From the NCBI RefSeq assembly GCF_001883705.2, contig NZ_MDEQ02000003.1, forward strand, positions 310,001 to 374,000: DNA of 64,000 nt. The letters are read 5' to 3'. Numbering within the stretch: the first letter of the stretch is position 1; the number at the start of each line of letters is the position of its first letter. A program made the position numbers and the translations under genes. This document shows positions 52,455-60,261 of the stretch, piece by piece. Source of the stretch: Burkholderia catarinensis (GTDB lineage Bacteria > Pseudomonadota > Gammaproteobacteria > Burkholderiales > Burkholderiaceae). The notes beneath the pieces were generated by a model. The model ran no database searches. It was not told the DNA's origin and saw nothing but the letters and a program-made list of their open reading frames with translations.

Positions 52455-53564
52455 ATGGCCGCGAATATCACGATCACCGTCAGTCCGTCGACGACCACGC
52501 CGACCGACTTCGGCAATTCCGGAGCCAATGGTGGATCGTCCGCGAATCAGCCGGCGAACTTCACGCTGGACGCCGGTTCACTGGCCGCGCTCCTGAAGCC
52601 GCCGGCCGGCGGCAACGGTGGCGTGAACGGCCTCGGCGGCGCGGGCCAGGGGCTGCACAACGTCAAGCTGAGCACGGACAAGGGCACGGTGCAGGTGCAG
52701 ATGGACAGCCAGGGCAACCTGTACGACAAGAGCGGCAAAAGCATCGGCAAGCAGAATCCGGACGGCTCGTTCACGTTCGACAGCGGCAAGAGCCCCGAGG
52801 CCGAGATCCTGAATACGGGCTCGACGAACGGCAAGCACCAGCCGCAAGGCCGCGAAACGCTCGACGCGTCCGACGTCAGCGTGTCGGCGGGCGACCTGCG
52901 CGGCCCGAACGGCAACGGAAGCGGCGCGACCGGTGGAACCGGCGGCACGGACGGCGGTTCGACGATTCCGGTGAACTACCAGCAGAACGGCGGCGGCTTC
53001 AACCCGAATGGCGGCAACGGCGTGCCCGGCGGCGGCCAGAACGTCAACTTCGGCCTGGGCAATTCGCCGACCGGCGGCCAAACCATCACGATCACGCTCG
53101 GCGACGGCTCGTCGCCGAACGGCACCGTGCCGCAATCGGGCAACCTGCCGGTTGCGAACGGCGGGCTCCCGCTCGGCCTGGGCGGCTCCGGACAGGCCGG
53201 CGAAGGGCTGCACAACGTCAAGCTGAGCACGGACAAGGGCACGGTGCAGGTGCAGATGGACAGCCAGGGCAACCTGTACGACAAGAGCGGCAAGAGCATC
53301 GGCAAGCAGAATCCGGACGGCTCGCTCACGTTCGACAGCGGCAAGAGCACGGCGGCCGAGATCCTGAGTAGCGGCTCGACGAACGGCAAGCACCAGCCGC
53401 AAGGCCGCGAAACGATCGACGCGTCCGACGTCAGCGTGTCGGCCGGCGACCTGCGCGGCAGCCAGGGCGAGGCGGAGGATGCCGCGACCGGCAAGGAAGT
53501 CGAGAAACTCAGCAAGCTGGGGCTCGGGCCGGTGGATCCGCAGGGGCAGACGGTCACCGTCTGA
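52455..53564 (+). CDS. Glycine-rich harpin-like secreted protein with duplicated domain
   Basis: 369 residues, acidic, no cysteine, no signal peptide, rich in Gly/Asn/Ser/Thr, as harpins and type III helper proteins are. Two copies of an 85-residue unit (66-150 and 251-335) begin GLHNVKLSTDKGTVQVQMD and end DASDVSVSAGDLRG; they differ at only a few positions and are also nearly identical in DNA (52650-52904, 53205-53459), so the duplication is recent or kept uniform. A Gly/Asn linker joins them. The ribosome binding site CAGGAG precedes the ATG. A hrpII-like promoter and the upstream effector gene argue for type III secretion; function unknown. Confidence 0.72.
   Translation: MAANITITVSPSTTTPTDFGNSGANGGSSANQPANFTLDAGSLAALLKPPAGGNGGVNGLGGAGQGLHNVKLSTDKGTVQVQMDSQGNLYDKSGKSIGKQNPDGSFTFDSGKSPEAEILNTGSTNGKHQPQGRETLDASDVSVSAGDLRGPNGNGSGATGGTGGTDGGSTIPVNYQQNGGGFNPNGGNGVPGGGQNVNFGLGNSPTGGQTITITLGDGSSPNGTVPQSGNLPVANGGLPLGLGGSGQAGEGLHNVKLSTDKGTVQVQMDSQGNLYDKSGKSIGKQNPDGSLTFDSGKSTAAEILSSGSTNGKHQPQGRETIDASDVSVSAGDLRGSQGEAEDAATGKEVEKLSKLGLGPVDPQGQTVTV
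52650..53459 (+). repeat. Two 255-bp direct repeats inside the harpin-like gene
   Basis: 52650-52904 and 53205-53459 encode the two 85-residue units. They can be aligned without gaps and show only scattered single-base differences, including around the GKSPEAEILNTG/GKSTAAEILSSG segment. Confidence 0.88.
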
Positions 53565-53661
53565 CGTGGCGGCCGGGCCGGCCGCGGCAACCCGCCGGCC
53601 CGGACATGACTCACGACGCGGCAGGCGCGGCGCGCCACGCCGCATGGCACTCGCAATTGGC

Positions 53662-54135
53662 ATGAGACGGCTCATTCTGGATCGAAGCGAGGACGTGATG
53701 CAGTTCGTCGCGTCCTTGACGGGGGAAGCGCGTTACCCCAACTACGACGACGCGATCGGCCTCGAGAAGGACGGCCGGCTCGTCGCCGGCGTGGTGTACC
53801 AGGCCTACAACGGCCCCAGCGTGGCGATGCATTTCGCGGTGGCGGGCTCGCCGCACGTGATCACGCCGGGGTTCGTCTGCGCGGCGTTTCGCTTCCCGTT
53901 CATTCTGCTGCGCTGTAACCGGGTCAGCGGCTATGTCCGCGCCGACAACCTTGCCGCGCAGCAGCTCGACGAGAATCTCGGTTTCCGGCGCGAAGGCGTG
54001 ATCCGCGAGGGAGCGTCCGACCGGACCGACTTCATCCTCTACGGCATGCTGAAACACGAATGCCGCTTCCTCGACGGCCGCTACCTGACGGCAATGAACC
54101 GCGACCTCGCACAGCCGGAGATAGCGGGCGCGTGA
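53662..54135 (+). CDS. GNAT-like acetyltransferase-fold protein
   Basis: About 157 residues. The C-terminal part (NRVSGYVRADNLAAQQLDENLGFRREGVIREGASDRTDFILYGMLKHECRFL) is a typical GNAT motif A/B region with the N-xx-A-xx-L-x-E-x-LGF pattern. Substrate unknown; similar proteins occur in phage and Burkholderia genomes. The start is uncertain: MRRLILD at 53662 fits the family, MALAIG at 53644 is six codons earlier, and neither has a strong ribosome binding site. It sits between secreted-protein and regulator genes without a hrpII box. Confidence 0.75.
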   Translation: MRRLILDRSEDVMQFVASLTGEARYPNYDDAIGLEKDGRLVAGVVYQAYNGPSVAMHFAVAGSPHVITPGFVCAAFRFPFILLRCNRVSGYVRADNLAAQQLDENLGFRREGVIREGASDRTDFILYGMLKHECRFLDGRYLTAMNRDLAQPEIAGA

Positions 54136-54286
54136 TGCGAGCGGGACGAGCGGCATCGCGGCGCGCCGCTGCCGTCGATTTGCCGGGCGGGCATGCGCGG
54201 TTCATGAAAGAGTCAGGGTAAATCAATATAATCTTTTAACGTGATTTATAGGGTCGGCTTAAAAGACTTTAATCGAATTGTAATTC

Positions 54287-54315
54287 ATTTGTTTACGTAT
54301 TAAAGATAAACAAAT
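54287..54315. promoter_or_regulatory. Palindromic site in the AT-rich leader of the HrpG-like gene
   Basis: ATTTGTTTA (54287-54295) and TAAACAAAT (54307-54315) are perfect 9-bp inverted repeats, 11 bases apart, within about 130 unusually AT-rich bases (54219-54345). Probably the operator/promoter of the regulator downstream. GGAGG at 54330-54334 followed by TTG at 54346 could even start a longer protein. Confidence 0.55.
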
Positions 54316-54642
54316 CGGGGAAATTTTCCGGAGGAAATTCATTCATTGGCATTTAATGCCGGTGATCGTTGCATGCATACCCCATTCCGGGCGGCGCGAT
54401 ATATTCATATCCGCAGCGTATTTCGCCGGTTGGCCAGATGTTATCCATTCACGATCCGGATGACCCAGCCGGAGTTGTACGTTGCATCCATCGCATCCGC
54501 CGTCGCCGACGCAGCTTGTCGCGACAGCCGGGGCGTCCAGTTGCCGCAGTCGGAACCATGGCATCGCTCCTCGCATGACGCCGCGCGCCGGCCGGCATGG
54601 ACGACGCATTTCCTGCCTGCTCTTCCAGGGAACGAGCTGATA

Positions 54643-55440
54643 ATGAATCTTGCGGTTTTCTCCAAAGACATGAAGCGGCGCGATGCGATTTGCAGTCATC
54701 TCGCCGCGAACGGTATCGCCGTCGACCGATTCGACGACGATACGACCTTCGCCCGCGCGCTCACACGCCGCGAATTCGACGCGATCCTGATCAGCATGGA
54801 ATCGGGCATCGATCCGCAGCATCCCGTCCTCGTCCATCGCGCGTGCCACGGCGTGCAGCGCGCGCCGCTGATCCTGATCTGCTCGCCGGACGACAGCATG
54901 GACGCCGTCGAACTGCTGGACTATGAAACGGACGAGATCGTGCTCGCGCCGATCAGCCTGCCGGAGCTGTTGCTGCGCCTGCGGCTGACCAGCCACCGTC
55001 TCCAGTGCACGCGCAGCAGCGTGGACCGCGAGCGCCTGACGTGCGGCCCGTACCGGCTGGATCGCCACGCGTCGACGGTCAGCGTGGCCGGCGACGTGAT
55101 CCGGCTCACATCGCGCGAGTTCGCGATCGCGTGGATGCTGTTCTCTCAGTTCGACAAGTACGTTGCCCGCGGCGAGATCGCGCGGGCGGTGTGGGGCAGC
55201 CCGGAAGACGTCGTCAACCGTTCGCTCGAACAGCACATCTACAAGCTGCGCAAGAAGCTCAGCCTGAACGGCGAGCATGGCGTCTACCTGCGCACGATGT
55301 ATGCCGTCGGCTACCGCATCTTCATCCAGGCGCCCGAGCGCCGCGTCGCATCGGTACGGCAACGCACGGCGATGCCGGTGCCGGCGTATGTGGACGACCT
55401 CGACGCACCGGTCGCGCGTCACGCGGCCGGCGGGCGCTGA
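54643..55440 (+). CDS. OmpR-type regulator of HrpG kind, degenerate receiver
   Basis: 265 residues. The receiver-like part (1-115) has lost the phosphorylation chemistry: the acidic pair reads SKD, the position of the phospho-aspartate is serine (DAILISMESG instead of D-x4-D) and the conserved lysine is alanine (LAPISLPELL). The C-terminal winged helix (125-225) is intact: VIRLTSREFAIAWMLFSQFDKYVARGEIARAVWG ... SLEQHIYKLRKKLSLNGEHGVYLRTMYAVGYRI. HrpG of Ralstonia/Xanthomonas is this type and activates the HrpB/HrpX regulator of type III genes. The frame is open to TTG 54346, so a 99-residue extension is possible. No cognate kinase is present. Confidence 0.83.
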   Translation: MNLAVFSKDMKRRDAICSHLAANGIAVDRFDDDTTFARALTRREFDAILISMESGIDPQHPVLVHRACHGVQRAPLILICSPDDSMDAVELLDYETDEIVLAPISLPELLLRLRLTSHRLQCTRSSVDRERLTCGPYRLDRHASTVSVAGDVIRLTSREFAIAWMLFSQFDKYVARGEIARAVWGSPEDVVNRSLEQHIYKLRKKLSLNGEHGVYLRTMYAVGYRIFIQAPERRVASVRQRTAMPVPAYVDDLDAPVARHAAGGR

Positions 55441-55510
55441 CGCATGACGCGGCCACACGCGACGGTCGATCGAGCCGGGGCGGGCTGCTTGCCACGGTTC
55501 CGCGCGATGG

Positions 55511-55540
55511 TTGTGTGTGCAACCCTTGTGTGTGCAACCC
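55511..55540 (+). repeat. 15-bp perfect tandem duplication
   Basis: TTGTGTGTGCAACCC occurs twice head to tail (55511-55525 and 55526-55540), ending 21 bases before the start of the next gene. It may change spacing of upstream promoter elements. Confidence 0.9.
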
Positions 55541-55561
55541 TATTCACCCCGGTTCGCTCCC

Positions 55562-56836
55562 ATGTCATCGCACATTCCATCGCACCGCGCGGGAACTGAG
55601 GCCGTTCGGACCGACGACGCCCGCGGGCCCGACGGCACGCCGCCCGGTGTCGCGCGGGATGCGGCGCAGCTCGACGGCGACGTCGTGCTGAGCCTGCTCG
55701 CGCTGATTGGCGGAGGCGGCGCGGAACTGAAGGACGCGGCCGGTGGAGAGCCGGCGCAGGGCCAGCCCGCAGGCACGGCGCAGGGGCCGGCGCGTGACGG
55801 TGCGCCGTTGCCGCGCATGGCGCCCGGTACGCCCGGCATGCGCGGTGGCGCGACTGGGCCGGCGGTGCCGGGCGCGGGCACGGGTACGGCCACGCCGACG
55901 GGCATCCTGCCCGCGCTCGCCGGGAACGCGCAGGCCGGCGACGCCGCCACATCGGGCATCTTGCCGAACGAGGCCGGCGACACGGAGCAGGTGCAGCAGC
56001 CGGATTTGGCCGGCCCCGAAGACGCGATGGCGTTCCCGTCGGCGCCGGAGGCCGGCATGCTTCGTCCCGGCATCGGCACCGCATGGACATCGGCGGTCGA
56101 TGCGCAGGCGATGTTGCCAACCGAAGGCCTGCGCGACATCGCGCCACGCGTCGACGTTGAAACGGCTGGAGCGATGCGTGCGCCAGCTGCAACGACGACG
56201 GCCTTTGCCGGAACGGCAGGGCCGGCCGACACACCGCCGCGTGCAGCAGCCGACGCGTCCCCCGCGCAGGCCGGACCGATCGCCGTTGCCACCGGGCACG
56301 CGCCGGGCGAAGCCGCATCCCCGGCGCCCGCGCCGCCCACGGTCGCCGCTCCGCGGATGCCGACGGAGCGGCGCGCCGAAGCGGCACCGCCGGCCCGCGC
56401 CGCGCGCGACGTGATGGCCGACGCAGCCGGCACGGCGGGCCGCTACGCGAGTGCAACGGTGCGCCGCGCCGGCACGCTCGCGGCTGCCACCGGGCGCTCG
56501 CTGGCCGCACGCGGCGCAGCGCTTCCCGGCGTGCGCGCGCTGGAAGCCGGCCTCGTCGAACGCGGATGGATGGGCGGCCATGCACGGTCGTCCGCGTCGT
56601 CCGACGACGGTGGCATCGGTATCGGCACGGGTGCCGGTGCGGATGCGGGCGATCCGTCGTCCGTCGCGTCGGGCAATGAAGCCGCGGGCGTGGTGAACGT
56701 CGTGCGGTTCGTGGTGCAGGCGCGCGAATGGCTGGGCGAGCGGCGAGCGCGCGCGCCGGCGGGCGGCTGCCCGCATCGTCGCAGCCTGCGTTGCCGCTGG
56801 TACTGCCGCGCGGGATGCACGCGGCGCGGCGCATGA
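55562..56836 (+). CDS. Hypothetical Ala/Pro/Gly-rich protein in the type III locus
   Basis: 424 residues, unrecognised. Low complexity through 1-280 (Ala, Gly, Pro, Thr), then a more helical part (ARDVMADAAGTAGRYASATVRRAGTLAAATGRSLAARGAALPGVRALEAGLVERGW). One segment, DGDVVLSLLALIGGGGAELKDAAGGE, recalls secreted proteins. The final 40 residues turn Arg/Cys-rich (CPHRRSLRCRWYCRAGCTRRGA), whereas another frame there reads LPASSQPALPLVLPRGMHAARRMS; the C-terminus may therefore be frameshifted. The ATG at 55562 has no clear ribosome binding site. Its place after the HrpG-like gene suggests a type III-associated role (inference). Confidence 0.55.
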   Translation: MSSHIPSHRAGTEAVRTDDARGPDGTPPGVARDAAQLDGDVVLSLLALIGGGGAELKDAAGGEPAQGQPAGTAQGPARDGAPLPRMAPGTPGMRGGATGPAVPGAGTGTATPTGILPALAGNAQAGDAATSGILPNEAGDTEQVQQPDLAGPEDAMAFPSAPEAGMLRPGIGTAWTSAVDAQAMLPTEGLRDIAPRVDVETAGAMRAPAATTTAFAGTAGPADTPPRAAADASPAQAGPIAVATGHAPGEAASPAPAPPTVAAPRMPTERRAEAAPPARAARDVMADAAGTAGRYASATVRRAGTLAAATGRSLAARGAALPGVRALEAGLVERGWMGGHARSSASSDDGGIGIGTGAGADAGDPSSVASGNEAAGVVNVVRFVVQAREWLGERRARAPAGGCPHRRSLRCRWYCRAGCTRRGA

Positions 56837-56892
56837 GCGTGCACCGGTTTCTTCCTTTTCAATTTTCAACTTTCGGGATTTCCAGCTTCGAC

Positions 56893-57324
56893 ATGAGAAT
56901 CGACACGATGCGGGGCGCGGCGATCGCGCTGCTGGGCGGCATGCTGCTGGCGGGTTGCAGCGCGACCTCGCCATCCGCGGCGAACGGCGCGCCGGTGTTC
57001 CCCGATCCGGGCACGGCGTGGGTGGCCGGCGGCAGGCTCGTCAGTGCGCGCGACCTGCGGCAAGTCGTGCCCGGGATCACCGAGAACCAGGTGTATCTGC
57101 TGATTCATGAACCGCATTTCAGCGAAGGCACGTACGGCGTGCGCGCGTGGAACTACCTGTTCAAATTGCGGACCGGTCGTGCCGACGCATTCGTGACGTG
57201 CCAGTACCAGGTGCAGTTCGATGCGCACCGGCTGGTCCAGGCGACCTACTGGAAAGACCCGGCGTGCGCGCAATACGTCACGCCGGGCGCGACCGCGGCA
57301 GCGATTCCGGCGGACGCACCGTAG
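56893..57324 (+). CDS. Lipoprotein with BamE/SmpA-like domain
   Basis: 143 residues. Lipoprotein signal with lipobox LLAGC (MRGAAIALLGGMLLAGCSA). The mature part has the SmpA/OmlA pattern: VSARDLRQVVPGITENQVYLLIHEPHFSEGTYGVRAWNYLFKL...TCQYQVQFD. Such small outer-membrane lipoproteins assist envelope assembly; several paralogues per genome are normal in Burkholderia. ATG at 56893 starts a normal leader. Position inside the type III locus may be incidental. Confidence 0.85.
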   Translation: MRIDTMRGAAIALLGGMLLAGCSATSPSAANGAPVFPDPGTAWVAGGRLVSARDLRQVVPGITENQVYLLIHEPHFSEGTYGVRAWNYLFKLRTGRADAFVTCQYQVQFDAHRLVQATYWKDPACAQYVTPGATAAAIPADAP

Positions 57325-57360
57325 CGCGGCGCGGGCGCGCGGCATGCGGCCCGGCGCGCG

Positions 57361-57990
57361 TCACAGCCGCGCGCGGCCGCCGGACGAATCGCGCAGCAGG
57401 TCGCTCAGCCAGGTGCCGGCGTCGGGCGCCGGCGCGCACGGATAAGTACGCCGGGTCAACACGTAAAGCAGGCAGTCGGCCGCGGGCAGGTCGCGATTCG
57501 GCTGCGGTTCGTGGCGTTTCAGCACCGCTTCGCACCGAAAACCCAGGCGCTCGATGCTGTTGCCGGCCGGGCCGCCGGCCACGCAATGCGCATAGATCCG
57601 CTGCACGCCGCGCTGCGCGAGCAGCCAGCCGAGCAGCTCCTGCAGCGCCATCAGGCAGGCCCGCCGCCGCCGCGTGCCGCCGCGTTTCGCGATCATCACC
57701 GACAGGCGCACGCACGGCAGATCGGGCGTGAGCTCGATCACGCCCGCGAGCTGCCCGGTCGCGCGGCATTCGCACGCATAGCGGATCAGGGTCCGGCTAC
57801 GCCAGCCGCGGCGGGCTTCGGCGATATACGCGTGGGTTTGTGCGAGATCGCCATGACGCCCGATCGGCAGGTACTTCATCGTTTCGGGATCGCTCAGCAT
57901 CTGCTCGAACAGCGCGGGCGCATCGCCGGGCGCCAGCGGACGGAGTATCAGCCATTCGGTTTCGAGTTGGGTCAACGGGGGGAGTCGCAT
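57361..57990 (-). CDS. GNAT acetyltransferase, RimJ/RimL type
   Basis: 209 residues. Begins LETEWLILRPLAPGDAPALFEQMLSDPETMKYLP, the usual start of RimJ/RimL-type enzymes; the acetyl-CoA site region reads SVMIAKRGGTRRRRACLMALQELLGWLLAQRGVQRIYAHCVAGGPAGNSIERLGFRCEAVL. Acetylates an amino group on a protein or small molecule. An Arg-rich patch (GGTRRRRA) replaces the usual Gly-rich loop only partly. Convergent with the lipoprotein gene. Confidence 0.83.
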   Translation of the reverse strand: MRLPPLTQLETEWLILRPLAPGDAPALFEQMLSDPETMKYLPIGRHGDLAQTHAYIAEARRGWRSRTLIRYACECRATGQLAGVIELTPDLPCVRLSVMIAKRGGTRRRRACLMALQELLGWLLAQRGVQRIYAHCVAGGPAGNSIERLGFRCEAVLKRHEPQPNRDLPAADCLLYVLTRRTYPCAPAPDAGTWLSDLLRDSSGGRARL

Positions 57991-58222
57991 GATGATCGCT
58001 CGTCATCGATCGGTCGTATCAGTGTTGCGCAATGGCGTGCGACGCGGCGCGAACGCGCGAACCGGCACGTACGTCACGGAATGTCTTCGCGCACGCGGCG
58101 TCGGGTTCGCGATACCGCGCGGATGACGCGGCGCGCCATGACATGCTGGCGGGTGCGCCGCGCCGCGTGACCGGCGGCACCGGTTGCGGCGGCGGCCGCC
58201 GTTCCCCCGATGGAGAAATCGC

Positions 58223-59077
58223 ATGCGCTTCGCACTCGCAGGATTCGATCTGTTTCATGGTGTGCTCGAGACGTTCGCGAGCGCCGGATGGACCCCCGTC
58301 TCGCTGTTCAGCTTCGTCACCGACGGCCGCGTGAATTCGAATGCGGAGATCGTGTCGTATGCGACGCGGCACGGCCTGCCGCTGCAACTGTCGCGGATCG
58401 ACGAGGCCGCGCTGCGCACGCTGCGCGATCTCGACTGCGACGTGCTGGTCGTCGCCGGATACGGCTGGCGGATTCCGGACTGGACGCCGTACGTCCGGCA
58501 CGCGATCAACTTCCATCCGTCGCCGCTGCCGGAAGCACGCGGCCCGTATCCGCTGATGCGCGCGATCCTCGACGGCCACCGCGAATGGGGCGTGACCTGT
58601 CACCGGATCGCACCGGAATTCGACGCCGGCGAAATCCTTGCGCAGGAGCGCTTCGCGCTCGCCGCCGACGAATGTCACGAAAGCCTGCAGCTCAAGGTGC
58701 AGATGGCCGGCTGCCGGCTCGCGCGGCAGGTCGCGTACCGCTTCGACGCGCTGTGGGCCGCGCGCGTGCCGCAGGCGGGCGGCAGCCATTGGCCGAAGCC
58801 GGCGGAGGCCGACCGCACGCTCGATTTCACGCGGCCCGTGGATGAAGTCATGACGCAGGTCCGGGCCAACGGGCTGCATGAATGCATCGCGCACGTGGGC
58901 GGCAGCGTGCTCTATGTGCGGCGCGCCGTCGGGTGGCACGAACGGCATGCATGCGAACCGGGCGCGATCGCGCACGTCAGCCGCCGCTGGTATGTGATCG
59001 CGGTGCCGGACGGCTTTGTCGCGCTGCTCGAATGGAGCGCGGTGAGCATGGCCCGGCGCGCGGACATCGGGCCGTGA
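58223..59077 (+). CDS. Formyltransferase-family protein (Fmt/ArnA-like)
   Basis: 284 residues. The N-terminal formyltransferase fold has the catalytic Asn/His/Asp set in HAINFHPSPLPEARGPYPLMRAIL (about 93-116), GVTCHRIAPEFDAGEIL (about 128-145), as in methionyl-tRNA and sugar-amine formyltransferases using 10-formyl-tetrahydrofolate. A C-terminal OB-like part follows (DRTLDFTRPVDEVMTQVRANG). TGGAGAAATCGC precedes the ATG. Not the housekeeping Fmt (no peptide deformylase nearby); substrate unknown. Confidence 0.82.
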   Translation: MRFALAGFDLFHGVLETFASAGWTPVSLFSFVTDGRVNSNAEIVSYATRHGLPLQLSRIDEAALRTLRDLDCDVLVVAGYGWRIPDWTPYVRHAINFHPSPLPEARGPYPLMRAILDGHREWGVTCHRIAPEFDAGEILAQERFALAADECHESLQLKVQMAGCRLARQVAYRFDALWAARVPQAGGSHWPKPAEADRTLDFTRPVDEVMTQVRANGLHECIAHVGGSVLYVRRAVGWHERHACEPGAIAHVSRRWYVIAVPDGFVALLEWSAVSMARRADIGP

Positions 59078-59126
59078 TCCGCTGCGCGCGGCGCGCAGGT
59101 GCGGCGCGGATAGTCCGGTCACGGGG

Positions 59127-59582
59127 TCACGCCCGCAGCCAGAAGAATTCGCCGGACGCAATACCTTCGAACATCTCGTCGCTCGACTCGATGATGTTCT
59201 GCCGCCAGTAGCGGCCGTGGTCGGCGTAGTGAACCAGCAGGTCCGCGAGGTCCGCGCCGCTGAAATCAGGATCGAAGGGCAGCCGCAGGATCAGGACGAT
59301 CGAGCCCGTGTCGGCGTCGATGCCGAGCTGCGCCTGGTCCTGCGCATAGATCAGCAGGTTGGCTTCCAGCATCAGCCGGAAAATGTGCAGCGTGCGGCCC
59401 GCCGTGACCGTGCCGAAGTGGAAGTTCGCGTAGATCGCGTCCTGGTCGCGCTCGACGTGCTCGAGGCGCACCTCGAACCCTTCGACTTCGACCGAGCCGG
59501 TTTCCTGCACGTAGTCGACGTCGTGGAGGCCGACGACCGCGCAGAACTGGGCAACGAGTTCGAGATAGCGGTGATCGTTCAT
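59127..59582 (-). CDS. hpaB: Type III secretion chaperone, CesT family (HpaB-like)
   Basis: 151 residues, acidic. The CesT fold is recognisable from YLELVAQFCAVVGLHDVDYVQETGSVEVEGFEVRLEHVER...ILRLPFDPDFSGADLADLLVHYADHGRYWRQNI. In Xanthomonas, HpaB binds effectors and sets the switch from pilus assembly to translocation. Last gene of the minus-strand sctD operon, 121 bases after the pilin-like gene, exactly where hpaB sits in the Hrp2 order. The start at 59582 gives the standard length. Confidence 0.78.
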   Translation of the reverse strand: MNDHRYLELVAQFCAVVGLHDVDYVQETGSVEVEGFEVRLEHVERDQDAIYANFHFGTVTAGRTLHIFRLMLEANLLIYAQDQAQLGIDADTGSIVLILRLPFDPDFSGADLADLLVHYADHGRYWRQNIIESSDEMFEGIASGEFFWLRA

Positions 59583-59703
59583 GAGCGTGGAGACGCGACG
59601 AAAGCGGGAAAGGGGAGGCCGGCGCGGCGCAGCCCGCCGGATGACCGGGTCGGGCTGGCCTGTCGCGCCGGCGATGGCGCCGCGGTGCGGCGTGCGAATC
59701 GCG

Positions 59704-59907
59704 TTACTGGTTCTTCGCGATGTCCTTGAGCGCACCCGTTGCCGAGTTGGTGGCGTTGGCGGTTGCCGTCGCCGCATTCAGCTGGGCGTTGTTCGAGGCC
59801 TGGGTAATGGCGGCCGCCGAGCTCGCTTTCGTGATCGCGGTCTGTGCTGCCGTTGATTCGGCGATGCTGCTGACTGCTTCGCCTGCACCTGCTAATGCAC
59901 CTGCCAT
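59704..59907 (-). CDS. Candidate Hrp pilin/needle subunit (HrpE/HrpY-like)
   Basis: 67 residues composed almost only of Ala, Ser, Thr, Asn and Gly with a helical periodicity (MAGALAGAGEAVSSIAESTAAQTAITKASSAAA ... GALKDIAKNQ). No signal peptide, no Cys, no aromatic residues: the composition of Hrp pilins, which are poorly conserved in sequence. A very strong ribosome binding site (CAAGGAG) implies high expression. Position between the HrpD6-like and HpaB-like genes matches hrpE/hrpY. Identity rests on composition and gene order. Confidence 0.65.
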   Translation of the reverse strand: MAGALAGAGEAVSSIAESTAAQTAITKASSAAAITQASNNAQLNAATATANATNSATGALKDIAKNQ

Positions 59908-60000
59908 GTTGATTCTCCTTGTGAAGTGACGACGGTTACTGCGGATAAACCGTTCTCGAGCGGCAGCGGCCGCAACGAAACAGAACGGAAGCGGATCTCG

Positions 60001-60231
60001 CTACGCCTGCCGGATCTGCTGGATCACGCGCGAGGCCGCCAGCAGCCCGCGGTAGAGCGTCGCGCGATTCCGGTTGTCGATGTCGGCGCCGGGCGTGGCG
60101 TTGTTCACGTTCTCCGCGATCTCGACGAGCGCGCGCTGGATCCCGTCGATCGTCGGCGCGGCGTTCGGGTCCCTGGCGATCGCGGAAAGGTTGTCGAACT
60201 GCTTGGCGTAGGGCGTAATCGGCTCGTACAT
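60001..60231 (-). CDS. HrpD6/HrpX-like small type III protein
   Basis: 76 residues: MYEPITPYAKQFDNLSAIARDPNAAPTIDGIQRALVEIAENVNNATPGADIDNRNRATLYRGLLAASRVIQQIRQA. Helical, ending in a segment like that of needle or rod subunits, so a needle-like role is not excluded. Gene order (after sctD, before the pilin-like gene) and size match HrpD6 of Xanthomonas and HrpX of Ralstonia, which act in pilus assembly. Starts 30 bases after sctD. Confidence 0.65.
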   Translation of the reverse strand: MYEPITPYAKQFDNLSAIARDPNAAPTIDGIQRALVEIAENVNNATPGADIDNRNRATLYRGLLAASRVIQQIRQA

Positions 60232-60261
60232 GTCGCTTGTCCTGTCGAGGTCGGTGAAAAA

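Noticed and set aside
54346..54642. 99-codon N-terminal extension of the HrpG-like regulator from TTG 54346
   Set aside because: GGAGG is present upstream, but the translated extension has no domain-like sequence and the receiver homology starts at the ATG at 54643; kept only as an alternative.
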